A DNA stretch of 64,000 bases, taken from contig CATOGU010000064.1 in the NCBI GenBank assembly GCA_951799445.1, positions 1 through 64,000 on the forward strand. The letters are read 5' to 3'. Positions 25,965-35,009 of the stretch are shown one piece after another. The stretch's first letter is position 1. Every line of letters begins with the position of its first letter. The stretch comes from Pseudisothecium myosuroides (lineage: Eukaryota > Streptophyta > Bryopsida > Hypnales > Lembophyllaceae). The notes beneath the pieces were generated by a model. That model made no database searches. It had not been told where the DNA came from and worked only from the letters and a program-made list of their open reading frames with translations. The translations under genes were made by a program, and so were the position numbers.

Positions 25965-27026
25965 GTGACGGCGAACATCATCGCCGTCTCGGCGGACAAG
26001 ACGCAGTTCACCTTCGCCACTATTGGCGGTGCGCCTCCAGGCATCAACGCCGGAACGATGGGGTCGGTCCAGGGCGGCCTCAATACGAAGACCTTCAACG
26101 GCATCATCTATGACCCGAGTGACATCGGCGAATGGGTTCAGTATCTCAGCGACTATCCCGACATCCTTCCCGAAGCTCTGCGCGAAGTCGCTCTCCACAA
26201 CTTTCCCTCCACGGAGGACTACGCGGCGTGGCACTATCAGGCGTTCGGTAAGAATGAAGGCCGCAAGGTTCACCCGACCGGCACTCCCGGCCGCTCGACC
26301 ACCAACTACAAGATTTACGACGGGACCTACTATGACCCGTCAGACACCGCGTGCTGGACCCGCTACCTGTCCGACTATCCCGACGTGGCCGCTCAGGTCC
26401 CCAAGGAAGTCAATCAGTATCACCACTTCTCATCTGCGGTGGACTACGCCGCCTATCACTACGCCCGCTTCGGCCAATACGACGGCCACGTCATTCACCC
26501 AAGCGCAGGGTCATCGGGAACCGGCACGTCGGCGGGCTACTCCGTCTATGCCGGGGTCTATTACGATGCTCGGGATACGGCGGAGTGGAACACTTATCTC
26601 GGGGACTACGCCGATGTTTCGACGCAGGCGGATCATGAAGTCGGCAACGGTGACTTCCCGGATCGAGTTCACTTCGCGGCATGGCACTACGCCAGCACCG
26701 GCAAGGGTGAGGGCCGTCTGGTGCATCCGACCCCCGGCTTCGATCCTGACGGACAGCAAGACAATGGCTGGGTTCCGCCGGACGGCTGGCTCATTCCGGG
26801 TGAAGTGGTCATTGGCACAGAGCGCCGTCTGATCGTCAATCAGGCGGGAACAGGCGTGGTGGTCAACTATCCGTTCCGCAGGCTCGCCGTTGGCGATACG
26901 ATCCTCATGTATGCGGGATGCCGTCACAACTCGGCGGAGTGCAATTCCAAGTTCGGGAATGGCGACAACTTCCTTGGCTTTGAATACGTTCCTTACATCA
27001 ACCCCTTCGAAGTGGGGATCAAGTAA
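25965..27026 (+). CDS. Unbroken 3' part of the large tail protein
   Basis: The longest intact piece of the frameshifted tail gene, 353 codons from an internal ATG. Coding signal enters from upstream in other frames (NVFYQSNCNHVLYDARCGLN at about 25900), so the ATG at 25965 is unlikely to be the native start. Residues 47-255 are three repeats with linkers; residues 275-353 are a beta-rich end with a Cys pair (YAGCRHNSAECNSKFGNG), resembling BR0599-type tail proteins. The next gene starts with GTG one base after the stop. Confidence 0.6.
   Translation: MTANIIAVSADKTQFTFATIGGAPPGINAGTMGSVQGGLNTKTFNGIIYDPSDIGEWVQYLSDYPDILPEALREVALHNFPSTEDYAAWHYQAFGKNEGRKVHPTGTPGRSTTNYKIYDGTYYDPSDTACWTRYLSDYPDVAAQVPKEVNQYHHFSSAVDYAAYHYARFGQYDGHVIHPSAGSSGTGTSAGYSVYAGVYYDARDTAEWNTYLGDYADVSTQADHEVGNGDFPDRVHFAAWHYASTGKGEGRLVHPTPGFDPDGQQDNGWVPPDGWLIPGEVVIGTERRLIVNQAGTGVVVNYPFRRLAVGDTILMYAGCRHNSAECNSKFGNGDNFLGFEYVPYINPFEVGIK
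26103..26729 (+). repeat. Three tandem ~58-residue YPDV/HY-FG repeats
   Basis: Repeat 1 is 26103-26276, repeat 2 is 26325-26501 and repeat 3 is 26556-26729. Shared pattern: YYD-SD---W--YL-DY-DV, then about 18 variable residues, then F----AAWHY--FGK-EGR-VHP. Linkers of 16-18 residues are Gly/Ser/Thr-rich. The pattern is like short repeats I recall from alphaproteobacterial and cyanobacterial secreted or surface proteins. In a tail protein they may be exposed, host-binding modules. Confidence 0.75.
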
Positions 27027-27027
27027 G

Positions 27028-30000
27028 GTGTTCATCCTCTTCCTTGTCACCATCGTCGCGTCCTTCCTGACGGGGCTCCTGTCCCCAACGCAGAAGGCCC
27101 GTCGCGGCAATCTGAAGGACTTCACCTTTCCGCAGATCGGGGACGGTGATCCCATCGCCTATCTCGCGGGCACGGTGAAGATCACCGGGCCGGGCCTGAC
27201 GTGGTATGGAGACTACTCCACCAAGTCGATCAAGAAGTCCACCGGGCTCTTCTCTTCGACGACGGTCGGCTACAAATACTATCTCGGGTGGATGCTGGTC
27301 TTCTGCATCGGCCCGAACGTGACGCTGCGTCGCCTGTGGTTCGGCGTGAACTCCGATCCCAAGCTGGCGGGTGACGGCACGACGGATACGGTGGAGCAAG
27401 CCGCCGAAGAGAACAACCCGAACTTCACTGATCCGAATGACCCCAAGGTCCCGACGCCGATCTACACCGGATCGTTCAGCACGGGGACGATGCACTTGGC
27501 CGACGCCAATGCGTTCGGTGGAGACCAGGGCGGCGGCGGATACGATCTCCAGATCGAGTTCTTCGGTGGTGAAACAACGCAAGGTGCGAGCGCTTACCTG
27601 CGGTCTAAGATCAATGGCTTCGTGCCGCCGTATCGTGGCGTCTGCTATCTGACGGCGCATGGCTACATCGGGAACTCGACGCAACTCCAGAACATGACGG
27701 CGGAGCTTCAACGTATCCCTGATCCGCTGAACTTGGGAACTAGCGCCCTGGTCGGCTCCGAAGGTGACGTGAACCCGGCCAACGTCCTCTATGACATGAT
27801 GACGAACAACTTCGGTGCGGGCTCTTGCCCCGTGTCGCGGATGGATAGTCAGTCATTCATTTCCGCCGGACTTGTCCTCTACGGTGAGGACGAAGGCATC
27901 TCCATCGCTTCCGGCGGCTCGGCGCAAGCCATGTCAGCCGTCGTCCGAGACATCCTGCGCCAGATCGACGCCACGATGTATGAGGACCCGGAGACGGGCC
28001 TTATCACGCTGAAGCTCCTGCGCGAGGACTACTCGATCCCCGATCTCCTGGTGATCGACGATAGCAACATCATCGGCGTATCCAACTACGCGATCAACCT
28101 GTGGTCGGATACGAAGAACCGTGTCCGTCTGAAGTATGAGGATCGCCAGAAGGACTATGATGACCGGATCGCCGTTGGCGAGGACATGGCGAATGTGTCC
28201 TTCCAAGGTGGACAGGTCAAAGCCATCGCCGTCGAGCACCCCTACATCAAGCGCAAGGATCACGCGAACCGCAAGACGGCAAGCGAACTGGCGATCTACT
28301 CCACGCCGCTCGCAAAGGTGTCCGCAACGGTTCAGCGCATCTCGACGACGCTTCGGCCGGGCTCCGTCATCAAAGCCTCCTACGGCAAATACAAGATCAA
28401 CCAGCTTGTTCTTCGCGTCACGAAGATCAGCTACGGCGATCTTATCAACAATCATCTGACGCTGGAGTTGGTTGGGGATAAGTTTGCCAAGACGACTTCG
28501 ATCTTCTCCGCCCCCGTGACCTACTTCAGCAAGCCGAACACCGGGGCGATCTCCATCCAGAACTATGTGCTCGACGAGACGCCTCGCTTCTTCATCGGTC
28601 TCCAATCCACCATCGTCAATCGCGAGGCCCCGCGAGTGATGGTCTATCCGTTTGCCCCGAATGATAACCAGACGGGCTACAACCTGTGGACCAAGGCCGC
28701 AGGCGAAGCGGACTTCGTGGAAACGCTGGAGGACGCGGACTTCGCCAACTTCTTCCAAATCCTGAACCCGATGATCGTGACCGGCGAAGCGGACATCGAA
28801 CTCCAGGCGGTCACGTCAGCCGACGCTCTTGTGACTTCGACGGTCGATCAAATCCAACGGCTCGGCTCAGGTCTTCTCCAGATCGATGACGAGATCATCG
28901 CCTATGAGAGCTTCAGCCTGGACAACGGCACGAAGCGCTACACGCTCCACGGCGTCCACAGGGGCCTCCTGGACACCGTGCCAGCGGCGCACGCGGCGCG
29001 GGGGCTCCTGGCCGTCCTGAGCCCCACAGCGGTCGGCCAGCGGGAGTTCGCGGCCACCGACACGGTGGACGTGCGGATAGGCTCTATCGCGGCCACGCGG
29101 CCCCAGGACCAAGACGAAGCGACGGGGGCCGTCCTCGCGCTCCAGAACCGCCCCATGCTGCCCTTCCCGCCGGTCCTGGTGACGCTCGACGGGGCGGCCT
29201 TCCCGACCACCGTGGACAACTCGGCGGGCGTCACTGTGGCGTGGAAGCGCCGGAACCGGCTGAACGACCAGATCGTCTTCGAAACCGCCGCTGACGAAGC
29301 TCCTGAAGCCGGGACGGAATACTTCGTTCGCTACGGTGCGGGCGGCCTCTTCAAGGATGTGTCGCTCGGCACGGGGACGACCGGCACGTTCACGTTCGAT
29401 CTTCAGGGGCAGAACACCGCCGAGTTCTATTCGAAGCTGAATGGCCTGGAGAGCCTTCAGCGTGTGAAGCTCTCGACCAACGTCCTACACGCGGCGGGTG
29501 TAAACGCTTCCGTCAATCTCGCTTCCTCTGACGGCACAGCCTCCTATGTCATGGCATCGGTGACGATCACCTTCGGGGTGACGCTCCAGACGGCGTTCGC
29601 TTCGGCGCTTCTCGCTACGGCCATTGTGCCGGTGGACGCCTCTGTAGATGTGAACCTGTCCACCGCGACGACTAGCGGACCTACAGCGACGGTCACTATC
29701 ACCGCGCCGACTGCCCCGGCTGGACACCGCTATTGGGGCATCCGCGTCCTGAACACTGAACAGGTCCCCGATGGTAATGGCCCCGGCTTCAGCATCGCCG
29801 AACTGGAGATGTATTACGATCTGAACGGGACCAATCTGGCTCTTGCCGCTACCGCATTCGAGCCTACCCCAGCGCAAAACCATCACGGCTCTCAAACCGT
29901 GGACCATATCAACAATGGCAACAAAGACGGCGGGCAAGACAGCAACTACGCGCCTTACAATGATGCGTCGATCTTCCCCTTCATCTTCGGTCTGGACTTC

Positions 30001-30882
30001 GGCACAGCGACGCAGATCGGCGTCATCCGCATGTTCGGTTGTGAAGACCCGTATGAGATCGGTGATCCCAAGGACTTCGACATCGTGTTCTCTGACGATG
30101 GCGTGAACTGGACCACCAGCCTGAGCGTCACGGGTCAAACCGGCTGGGGCAACCTGGAGCCCCGCGTCTTCACCCTGCCCGGCCATGCTACCGGCTACTT
30201 CGGATCGCCGTGGGGCGAGCACACCTACTGGCGCTTGCTCTTGGACGGCGAAGAGAACTCTTACTACGGCTATGGCATGGCCGAGATGGTCTTTGCCCCA
30301 TCGCCCGGTGGTCCTCCGCAGACGGACATCTTCGGCGAGTTCGCTCGGGACACCTACAGCGGTGCGGGCATCTCTCTCGCCAACCTTCACGACGGCAATC
30401 CAAACACGTCGTGGGGATCAGACAGCGATGTCTCCTATCGGTTCCCCATCGGCTACCGCTACAACTCGCCGGTCGCCGTTGGTGAAGTGCGCCTCACCGC
30501 GCGTCCGGCGGCTGACGATCCTGTCATCTACCGTCAGATGCCGGAACAGATCGAAGTCCAGTATTCCGACGACGGTGTGACGTTCACGACAGCCTGGACG
30601 GTTCCGTATATCCATTGGACCACGAACGGCGAGATGAAGACATTCACTGATCCGAACTTCGTGGTGCGGTCTGAGATCGAAGTCGAACTGTCGGACGCCA
30701 TTGGCATTCCGCTCGACGATGGTAGTGGCAATCTTCTGTCTGCGGACTTCCCCGTATCTGGCGCTCCGCTCGACGCTCCGTTAGAAGACATACAAGAGTA
30801 TGTCGAAGTGCTGACGCACAATAATGGTGGCCGTCTAGTGGCGCAGCAATACGTCGAAGTGCTGAAGACAACCACCTTCTGA
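27028..30882 (+). CDS. Tail tip / receptor-binding protein with discoidin-like domains
   Basis: A 1,284-residue protein starting at GTG 27028, one base after the upstream stop. Residues 2-17 are hydrophobic. The N-terminal half (KITGPGLTWYGDY, VRLKYEDRQKDYDDR, GKYKINQLVLRVTKISYGD) resembles tail-tip proteins acting where lambda gpJ acts. From about residue 895 two F5/8-type C (discoidin-like) modules occur: HRYWGIRVL...IAELEMY ... VIRMFGCED...FDIVFSDDGVNW, and TYWRLLLDG...GMAEMVF ... VQYSDDGVTFTTAW. Such beta-sandwiches bind glycans, so this is the best candidate for receptor recognition. It follows the broken tail genes but is itself intact. Confidence 0.75.
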   Translation: MFILFLVTIVASFLTGLLSPTQKARRGNLKDFTFPQIGDGDPIAYLAGTVKITGPGLTWYGDYSTKSIKKSTGLFSSTTVGYKYYLGWMLVFCIGPNVTLRRLWFGVNSDPKLAGDGTTDTVEQAAEENNPNFTDPNDPKVPTPIYTGSFSTGTMHLADANAFGGDQGGGGYDLQIEFFGGETTQGASAYLRSKINGFVPPYRGVCYLTAHGYIGNSTQLQNMTAELQRIPDPLNLGTSALVGSEGDVNPANVLYDMMTNNFGAGSCPVSRMDSQSFISAGLVLYGEDEGISIASGGSAQAMSAVVRDILRQIDATMYEDPETGLITLKLLREDYSIPDLLVIDDSNIIGVSNYAINLWSDTKNRVRLKYEDRQKDYDDRIAVGEDMANVSFQGGQVKAIAVEHPYIKRKDHANRKTASELAIYSTPLAKVSATVQRISTTLRPGSVIKASYGKYKINQLVLRVTKISYGDLINNHLTLELVGDKFAKTTSIFSAPVTYFSKPNTGAISIQNYVLDETPRFFIGLQSTIVNREAPRVMVYPFAPNDNQTGYNLWTKAAGEADFVETLEDADFANFFQILNPMIVTGEADIELQAVTSADALVTSTVDQIQRLGSGLLQIDDEIIAYESFSLDNGTKRYTLHGVHRGLLDTVPAAHAARGLLAVLSPTAVGQREFAATDTVDVRIGSIAATRPQDQDEATGAVLALQNRPMLPFPPVLVTLDGAAFPTTVDNSAGVTVAWKRRNRLNDQIVFETAADEAPEAGTEYFVRYGAGGLFKDVSLGTGTTGTFTFDLQGQNTAEFYSKLNGLESLQRVKLSTNVLHAAGVNASVNLASSDGTASYVMASVTITFGVTLQTAFASALLATAIVPVDASVDVNLSTATTSGPTATVTITAPTAPAGHRYWGIRVLNTEQVPDGNGPGFSIAELEMYYDLNGTNLALAATAFEPTPAQNHHGSQTVDHINNGNKDGGQDSNYAPYNDASIFPFIFGLDFGTATQIGVIRMFGCEDPYEIGDPKDFDIVFSDDGVNWTTSLSVTGQTGWGNLEPRVFTLPGHATGYFGSPWGEHTYWRLLLDGEENSYYGYGMAEMVFAPSPGGPPQTDIFGEFARDTYSGAGISLANLHDGNPNTSWGSDSDVSYRFPIGYRYNSPVAVGEVRLTARPAADDPVIYRQMPEQIEVQYSDDGVTFTTAWTVPYIHWTTNGEMKTFTDPNFVVRSEIEVELSDAIGIPLDDGSGNLLSADFPVSGAPLDAPLEDIQEYVEVLTHNNGGRLVAQQYVEVLKTTTF

Positions 30883-30893
30883 GGATAAGACCG

Positions 30894-31982
30894 ATGATCC
30901 TGTTCATGGATGGTTTCGATAGTCACGCCGCTTCAGGCCAGGGTCGAAGTGACTTCCTGCGAAAGTGGGACACCGCCAGCATAAGTGATACCGCTTGCTG
31001 GATCACTAATGGCGGCGTTAATGGCGGTGGATCGCTGTATATGGTTCAGAACGGTCAAGATCGCATCACGGGAACAAAGACTATTCCCCTGTCAGCTACA
31101 GGAGCCGATGATCCTCTATTCGTGGGCGTCAGCGTCAAGACGGGCAATATATATGGCGGGGACAAACAAGGGGTAATCCTGTGTGCAAATGGTCCGATGG
31201 TAAACAGCTTTGATACTGCGTCGGGAAACGGGATTAAGCTCCTTCTGAATAACACCTGGTTCTTGGAACTTTGGATCAACGGCACTCAGGTTGCAACTTC
31301 GTCGGCGGCTCTCACGACCGGAGCATGGAACCGCGTCGAGATGAAAGCTGTCGTGGATGATGCAGGATCGATAATCGTCCACGTCAACGGGACTGAAGTC
31401 ATCAACTTCGCGGGTGACACATACGGCTCAGGCCCCAAGGGCATTAACACGGTCGGCATCGGCCATTGCTATAACACGGGTCCTGACGGCAACCTGGACG
31501 ACTTCATGGCCTGGAATGCGGCGGGGGATGGCCCGGCTGACTTCCTGGGGATGGTGGTGATCCAGACCATTCGGCCGAGCGCGGCGGGGTCGCATGGTGA
31601 TGGATCATCCGTTGGAGCGTCCGAGAATTATGCGGCTGTGAATGAAGGTCCAGGTCCGAACTTCTCAAACTATGTGGAATTAGCGGCCATCAATGACAGG
31701 GACACCTACGCTTATGGTGACATCTCCAGTGATGGTTCGACTGTGCTTGGGTTGCAAGTCGTGTCCGTAGGACGCTCGACCGGAACCACCATTCACGGGG
31801 TGAAGCACCAAGTCCTGTCTGGTAGCGACGTGGCCGAAGGTGCGGAGAAGAGCCTTCAGATCACCGGAGCCGGTCAAGGCATAGCGGTCACGACCGTCTT
31901 CCCCAAAGACCCCCATACAAATGCCGCATGGGCGGCGACTGCGGTTAACGCCGCAGAGTTCGGCATCAAAGCCTCTTCCTAA
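30894..31982 (+). CDS. Tail fibre/appendage protein, LamG-like
   Basis: A 362-residue protein. Residues 1-215 have the alternating pattern of a concanavalin-like (LamG-type) jelly roll: LFMDGFDSH..., GVSVKTGNIYGG, WNRVEMKAVVDDAGSIIVHVNGTEV and LDDFMAWN, a signature I recall from phage minor tail proteins. Residues 220-362 form a second beta domain (NYAAVNEGPGPNFSNYVELA, TVLGLQVVSVGRS). A likely glycan- or receptor-binding appendage; GAGGATAAG precedes the start. Confidence 0.65.
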   Translation: MILFMDGFDSHAASGQGRSDFLRKWDTASISDTACWITNGGVNGGGSLYMVQNGQDRITGTKTIPLSATGADDPLFVGVSVKTGNIYGGDKQGVILCANGPMVNSFDTASGNGIKLLLNNTWFLELWINGTQVATSSAALTTGAWNRVEMKAVVDDAGSIIVHVNGTEVINFAGDTYGSGPKGINTVGIGHCYNTGPDGNLDDFMAWNAAGDGPADFLGMVVIQTIRPSAAGSHGDGSSVGASENYAAVNEGPGPNFSNYVELAAINDRDTYAYGDISSDGSTVLGLQVVSVGRSTGTTIHGVKHQVLSGSDVAEGAEKSLQITGAGQGIAVTTVFPKDPHTNAAWAATAVNAAEFGIKASS

Positions 31983-31994
31983 AGGACGCAGCAC

Positions 31995-33431
31995 ATGACC
32001 ACCAAGAAGATGTCGCAACTGCCGTCCGCAGGCGCGCTTTCAATCACCGATGATCTCTACATCGCTCAGGGTGATAACACCATCCGCCGGGTGACGATGG
32101 AAGAGATCGTCGCACTACTCCGCAGCGTGGGCGTCGGTGGTCTGACTGCGCCTCCCAATGCCGATGACTTCACGGCGCACAGCGACAGCACCAACGGCAC
32201 GACCGCCCTGATCTCGGCCGAGAACGTGCCGGGCGAGATGCGACTGAAGGTCCCCGGCGTCAGTCACCTTCCGACAACGCAACACTATCTCCTGCGGCCA
32301 GATGCCCCGAGCGCATTCCCCTTCACGATGAAGGCGCGGATCATGAGCGGGATGCCGGACATCGCCCATACGCACTTCGGTATCGCGATCTTCAATACCG
32401 TCACCAAGCACGCGATTGTCTTCGGCTACACGGGCTTTATCGGCCAGGAGTGCAATAAGTGGACGCAGGACGAAACTGGCGGCGCTCCGGTCTTCGGTGG
32501 TAATCTCTATCGCACCACGCCTGCGGGTGGTATCCCGTTCTTCGCTGGTCTCAGCATCACGGCGGACGGCAACGTCACGGTCTCTACGTCCGTGGATGGT
32601 GAAATCTGGATACCCACTTACGTCGATAACACAGCGTTCCTCGGAACCACGCTCGCGAACCTTCGCGTCGGCTTTGTCATCAATGACGAAGACGCCCGTG
32701 CGTCCAGCGGCACGACCTATACGGACAGCTACGGTCATGTCTTCTACTATGAGGACACCGATTATGAGCCGCAAAACCAAGTCTTCAATCCCGACAGCAT
32801 GTCCTACGGCCACATGCACGAATGGGATTATCAGCCTCCGGGGGCTGCGGACTTCGTGGAGTTGGGCGGTCTTGCGGGAGGCTCCCTGGCCGATGACGCT
32901 GATCTCGGTTTGCTCTTTGCCTGCCCTCCACCGGCTGCGGGCGATAACCCATTCGGCATGATTAAGCCGATCCCATCCCCTGCGTCCGATTGGACGGCGG
33001 AGATGGGTTTCCACATCACGGGTGGAGCCGGGAACTTCGCTGGGGTTGGTTTCGCCCTGAAGAACTCCGGTATCGCCAAGGTGATTGTATGCCGCATGGA
33101 GATCAGCGGTTCGGGATCACCCCCTCTAGTTGGCCCCATCATCGGGAGTTTCAACCTTCCTAGCGGGTTCGGCGGTAATGTGAGTTCATCGCAGTTCTGC
33201 TTCGGCTCGAATGGCAAGATGTTCCTTCGTGTCCGTCACATCGCGCTAACTTCGCAACTCGAATACTCTATATCCGCCAATGGTAAGCAATGGATCGTGG
33301 TCTTCACTGAAAGCGATACAGCGCAACTCGGCGGGGTTCCTGATCGCATTGGTCCCGGCGGGTTCTTCAATCGCGCCGCTGGACCTATGTTCGCGGATGT
33401 CTTCTACTGGCGGGACACCTTCGGCGCGTAA
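31995..33431 (+). CDS. Tail fibre protein with duplicated lectin-like domains
   Basis: A 478-residue protein. Residues 1-40 (KMSQLPSAGALSITDDLYIA ... IRRVTMEEI) are the short trimerising N-terminus typical of phage tail fibres. Two beta-sandwich domains follow (about 50-260 and 265-478). They share a local pattern, a long strand then VSTSVDGEIWIPTYVDN in the first and YSISANGKQWIVVFTES in the second, suggesting an internal duplication. No enzymatic motif is visible. It ends the tail module and precedes small membrane proteins. Confidence 0.65.
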   Translation: MTTKKMSQLPSAGALSITDDLYIAQGDNTIRRVTMEEIVALLRSVGVGGLTAPPNADDFTAHSDSTNGTTALISAENVPGEMRLKVPGVSHLPTTQHYLLRPDAPSAFPFTMKARIMSGMPDIAHTHFGIAIFNTVTKHAIVFGYTGFIGQECNKWTQDETGGAPVFGGNLYRTTPAGGIPFFAGLSITADGNVTVSTSVDGEIWIPTYVDNTAFLGTTLANLRVGFVINDEDARASSGTTYTDSYGHVFYYEDTDYEPQNQVFNPDSMSYGHMHEWDYQPPGAADFVELGGLAGGSLADDADLGLLFACPPPAAGDNPFGMIKPIPSPASDWTAEMGFHITGGAGNFAGVGFALKNSGIAKVIVCRMEISGSGSPPLVGPIIGSFNLPSGFGGNVSSSQFCFGSNGKMFLRVRHIALTSQLEYSISANGKQWIVVFTESDTAQLGGVPDRIGPGGFFNRAAGPMFADVFYWRDTFGA

Positions 33432-33489
33432 GCTGCGGCAACTAGCCGCGACCCTTCCATTCACCCCTATACGCATGAGAGAAACACCC

Positions 33490-33834
33490 ATGGCCGACAG
33501 CGAACTCAGGACAACGGTCTCGCCCCCGGTGACGACTGTATCGTCCACCACAAACACCGATGCCTGGAAGTATCGCCGCCGGTTCATGCTCTGGATCACG
33601 ACGTTCGACATGGGCGTCGTGATCCTTGCTCTTCTGTTCGGCAAGCACGAAAGCGTGGGCCAGATGGCCGTGCTTGGGGGCTTCGGATCGCTGACGGCGA
33701 TCTTCGGCTTCTATGTCGGTGGTGCGGTGTGGGATGACCACTCGACCCGCCTGTCGAACATCCGTGGCCTGGAGATCGCGCAGAACGCAGCGCCGGACGC
33801 GCAGCCTACGCCCCCGTGTGACAAAGGACCCTGA
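33490..33834 (+). CDS. Two-TM membrane protein (holin candidate)
   Basis: A 114-residue protein with membrane helices at about residues 33-50 and 58-78 and a short charged loop between them (FGKHESVGQ). The N-terminal 25 residues are Ser/Thr-rich; the C-terminus is polar. The size and two helices fit class II holins, and the next genes include a spanin pair. ATG 33490 is chosen; an in-frame ATG at 33475 would add five residues. Confidence 0.6.
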   Translation: MADSELRTTVSPPVTTVSSTTNTDAWKYRRRFMLWITTFDMGVVILALLFGKHESVGQMAVLGGFGSLTAIFGFYVGGAVWDDHSTRLSNIRGLEIAQNAAPDAQPTPPCDKGP

Positions 33835-33839
33835 GTGAG

Positions 33840-34244
33840 ATGCCTGACAGCGAACTCCAGAGGATCGCCCGCCGCAACCTGATCCTTCAGGCGATCTTCC
33901 TCACCGCCGCCCTTCTCCTGTTCGTCTTCACCGTCACCTACGCGGTGCGCTTCATCGTCCATTCAGAAACGGACAAGCAAACCGTCGAGATGGGGAAGGA
34001 GCGGGACATCCGGCTCGGCAAGCGTGATGCGATCCTGCGCGAACAATTCAGCGCGACCAAGGCGTTGATCGAAGAGAACCGCCGGACACTCCTGGCTCTC
34101 CAGGCGACGGTGCGGTATGCCGAAGTGCAGCGGGCGGCGCGCGAGCGCCGGGAGATGCGGCGGTTCGCCGAGCTTCACGCTTCCGTGGCGCACGCCATGA
34201 CGGTCATGAACTCTCACGATAGCTGGATCAAGAAGGATCATTGA
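33840..34244 (+). CDS. Single-TM coiled-coil protein
   Basis: A 134-residue protein with one membrane helix (residues 16-42) followed by a long charged helix (45-115) likely to form a coiled coil in the periplasm or cytoplasm. It lies between the two-TM protein and the Rz-like gene, so it may take part in lysis or its control. No family recognised. It starts shortly after the upstream stop (CTGAGTGAGATG). Confidence 0.6.
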   Translation: MPDSELQRIARRNLILQAIFLTAALLLFVFTVTYAVRFIVHSETDKQTVEMGKERDIRLGKRDAILREQFSATKALIEENRRTLLALQATVRYAEVQRAARERREMRRFAELHASVAHAMTVMNSHDSWIKKDH

Positions 34245-34246
34245 CG

Positions 34247-34840
34247 ATGGGTTTCCTGAAGCTCTGCGCCTCCTTCTTCCTCCCCGGCGGGCCGCTACTG
34301 GCGTTCGTCTCATACATCTTCAAGCCCGCACGGATGATCGTGTGGGTTCCGCTGGTCTTTCTCGTCTTCAGCGTGGTCTTCGCCGGTTTCGCGGTGAAGA
34401 ACTACGTCAAGCACGCGGACGCCAACTCGGCCCTGGTGGTCAAGCAAGGCGGCCAGATCGATCAACTCCGGGGCGAAGTCGAACTGGAGCGTCAATCCGT
34501 CGAGACCGCGACGAAGAACATCGTGACCTACACGAAGGCCGTCCAGGTGTATGCGGCCAAACAGCAAGTCTATCAGGCGCAGATCAGCACCATCCGCGCC
34601 AAGCTGTCCCCCACCAAGATCATCGAAAAGGCACAGACCAATGCTCAAGGCGCTACGGACGATCTCAATCGCGACTATGCTGACATGCTCAGCATGTTCG
34701 ACAGCACGACAAGCGCCGCCGCCGCTGCCAGCGGAAGTGGTCAAGGAAATCCCGGCCAAACCACCGTTACCACAACCGTCACCCGTCAAGACACAGAGCG
34801 TAAAGTGGAGCATCCTCAAAAAAGGGACACCGGCCCTTGA
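34247..34840 (+). CDS. Rz: i-spanin (Rz-like)
   Basis: A 197-residue protein with an N-terminal membrane region (about residues 8-50, hydrophobic MIVWVPLVFLVFSVVFAGF) and a long periplasmic coiled coil (60-150). The C-terminal 40 residues are Ser/Thr/Ala-rich. AAGGAT precedes the ATG at 34247 by about 10 bases; a TTG at 34241 is in frame but less likely. A second gene with Rz1 features starts inside it in another frame, the hallmark of Rz/Rz1 spanins that fuse inner and outer membranes at lysis. The call rests on architecture. Confidence 0.75.
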   Translation: MGFLKLCASFFLPGGPLLAFVSYIFKPARMIVWVPLVFLVFSVVFAGFAVKNYVKHADANSALVVKQGGQIDQLRGEVELERQSVETATKNIVTYTKAVQVYAAKQQVYQAQISTIRAKLSPTKIIEKAQTNAQGATDDLNRDYADMLSMFDSTTSAAAAASGSGQGNPGQTTVTTTVTRQDTERKVEHPQKRDTGP

Positions 34841-35009
34841 AGATGTCTTCACGCTCACGCAAAGTGAGTTCAAGAAGCTGACGGACAACGAGACCGAGTT
34901 TCTGCGTTGGATCAAGGAAGCGACTGCACAGTTCGCGTATTATACGGAGCCTCCGAAGTCCGATGGACCAGCGTCAACCGCAAGCCCCGCTAAGGGCTCA
35001 AAGCCCTGA
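34641..35009 (+). CDS. Rz1: o-spanin (Rz1-like lipoprotein), overlapping Rz
   Basis: A 122-residue protein embedded in the +1 frame of Rz for 200 bases, then extending beyond it. Residues 1-19 look like a short lipoprotein signal (TISIATMLTCSACS), although the lipobox CSAC is imperfect at -3. A Pro-rich stretch (ARQAPPPLPAEVVKEIPAKP, about 22-45) follows, as in Rz1 proteins. It is longer than most Rz1 (60-100). It would sit in the outer membrane and contact Rz in the periplasm. Its 3' end overlaps the next gene by 47 bases. Confidence 0.7.
   Translation: MLKALRTISIATMLTCSACSTARQAPPPLPAEVVKEIPAKPPLPQPSPVKTQSVKWSILKKGTPALEDVFTLTQSEFKKLTDNETEFLRWIKEATAQFAYYTEPPKSDGPASTASPAKGSKP

Larger units (their letters stand above)
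23698..27026 (+). pseudogene. Large tail protein (DUF2163/BR0599-like), frameshifted
   Basis: Begins ATG at 23698, one base after the upstream TGA. Protein-like stretches continue in changing frames: HATYYGDYFNRVYVIPSVLS, then ATITVGGDAPDEEIANYTFT, EVPIMEKLTWKTIVDMATDG, NLVIDLSKFDVQPGDQLYFL, VPILNGRPIITDETVSTEYD, LDKAVPDDFPAQGPWDVGFL and IVLGDVTEKNQLTITLPFNL. The chain is then continuous from 25965. The last part (CRHNSAECNSKFGNGDNFLGF) has the Cys pattern of BR0599/DUF2163 C-termini, found in tail hub-region proteins of siphoviruses and gene transfer agents. The intact protein would be about 1,100 residues. Three tandem 58-residue repeats lie inside it. Confidence 0.55.
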
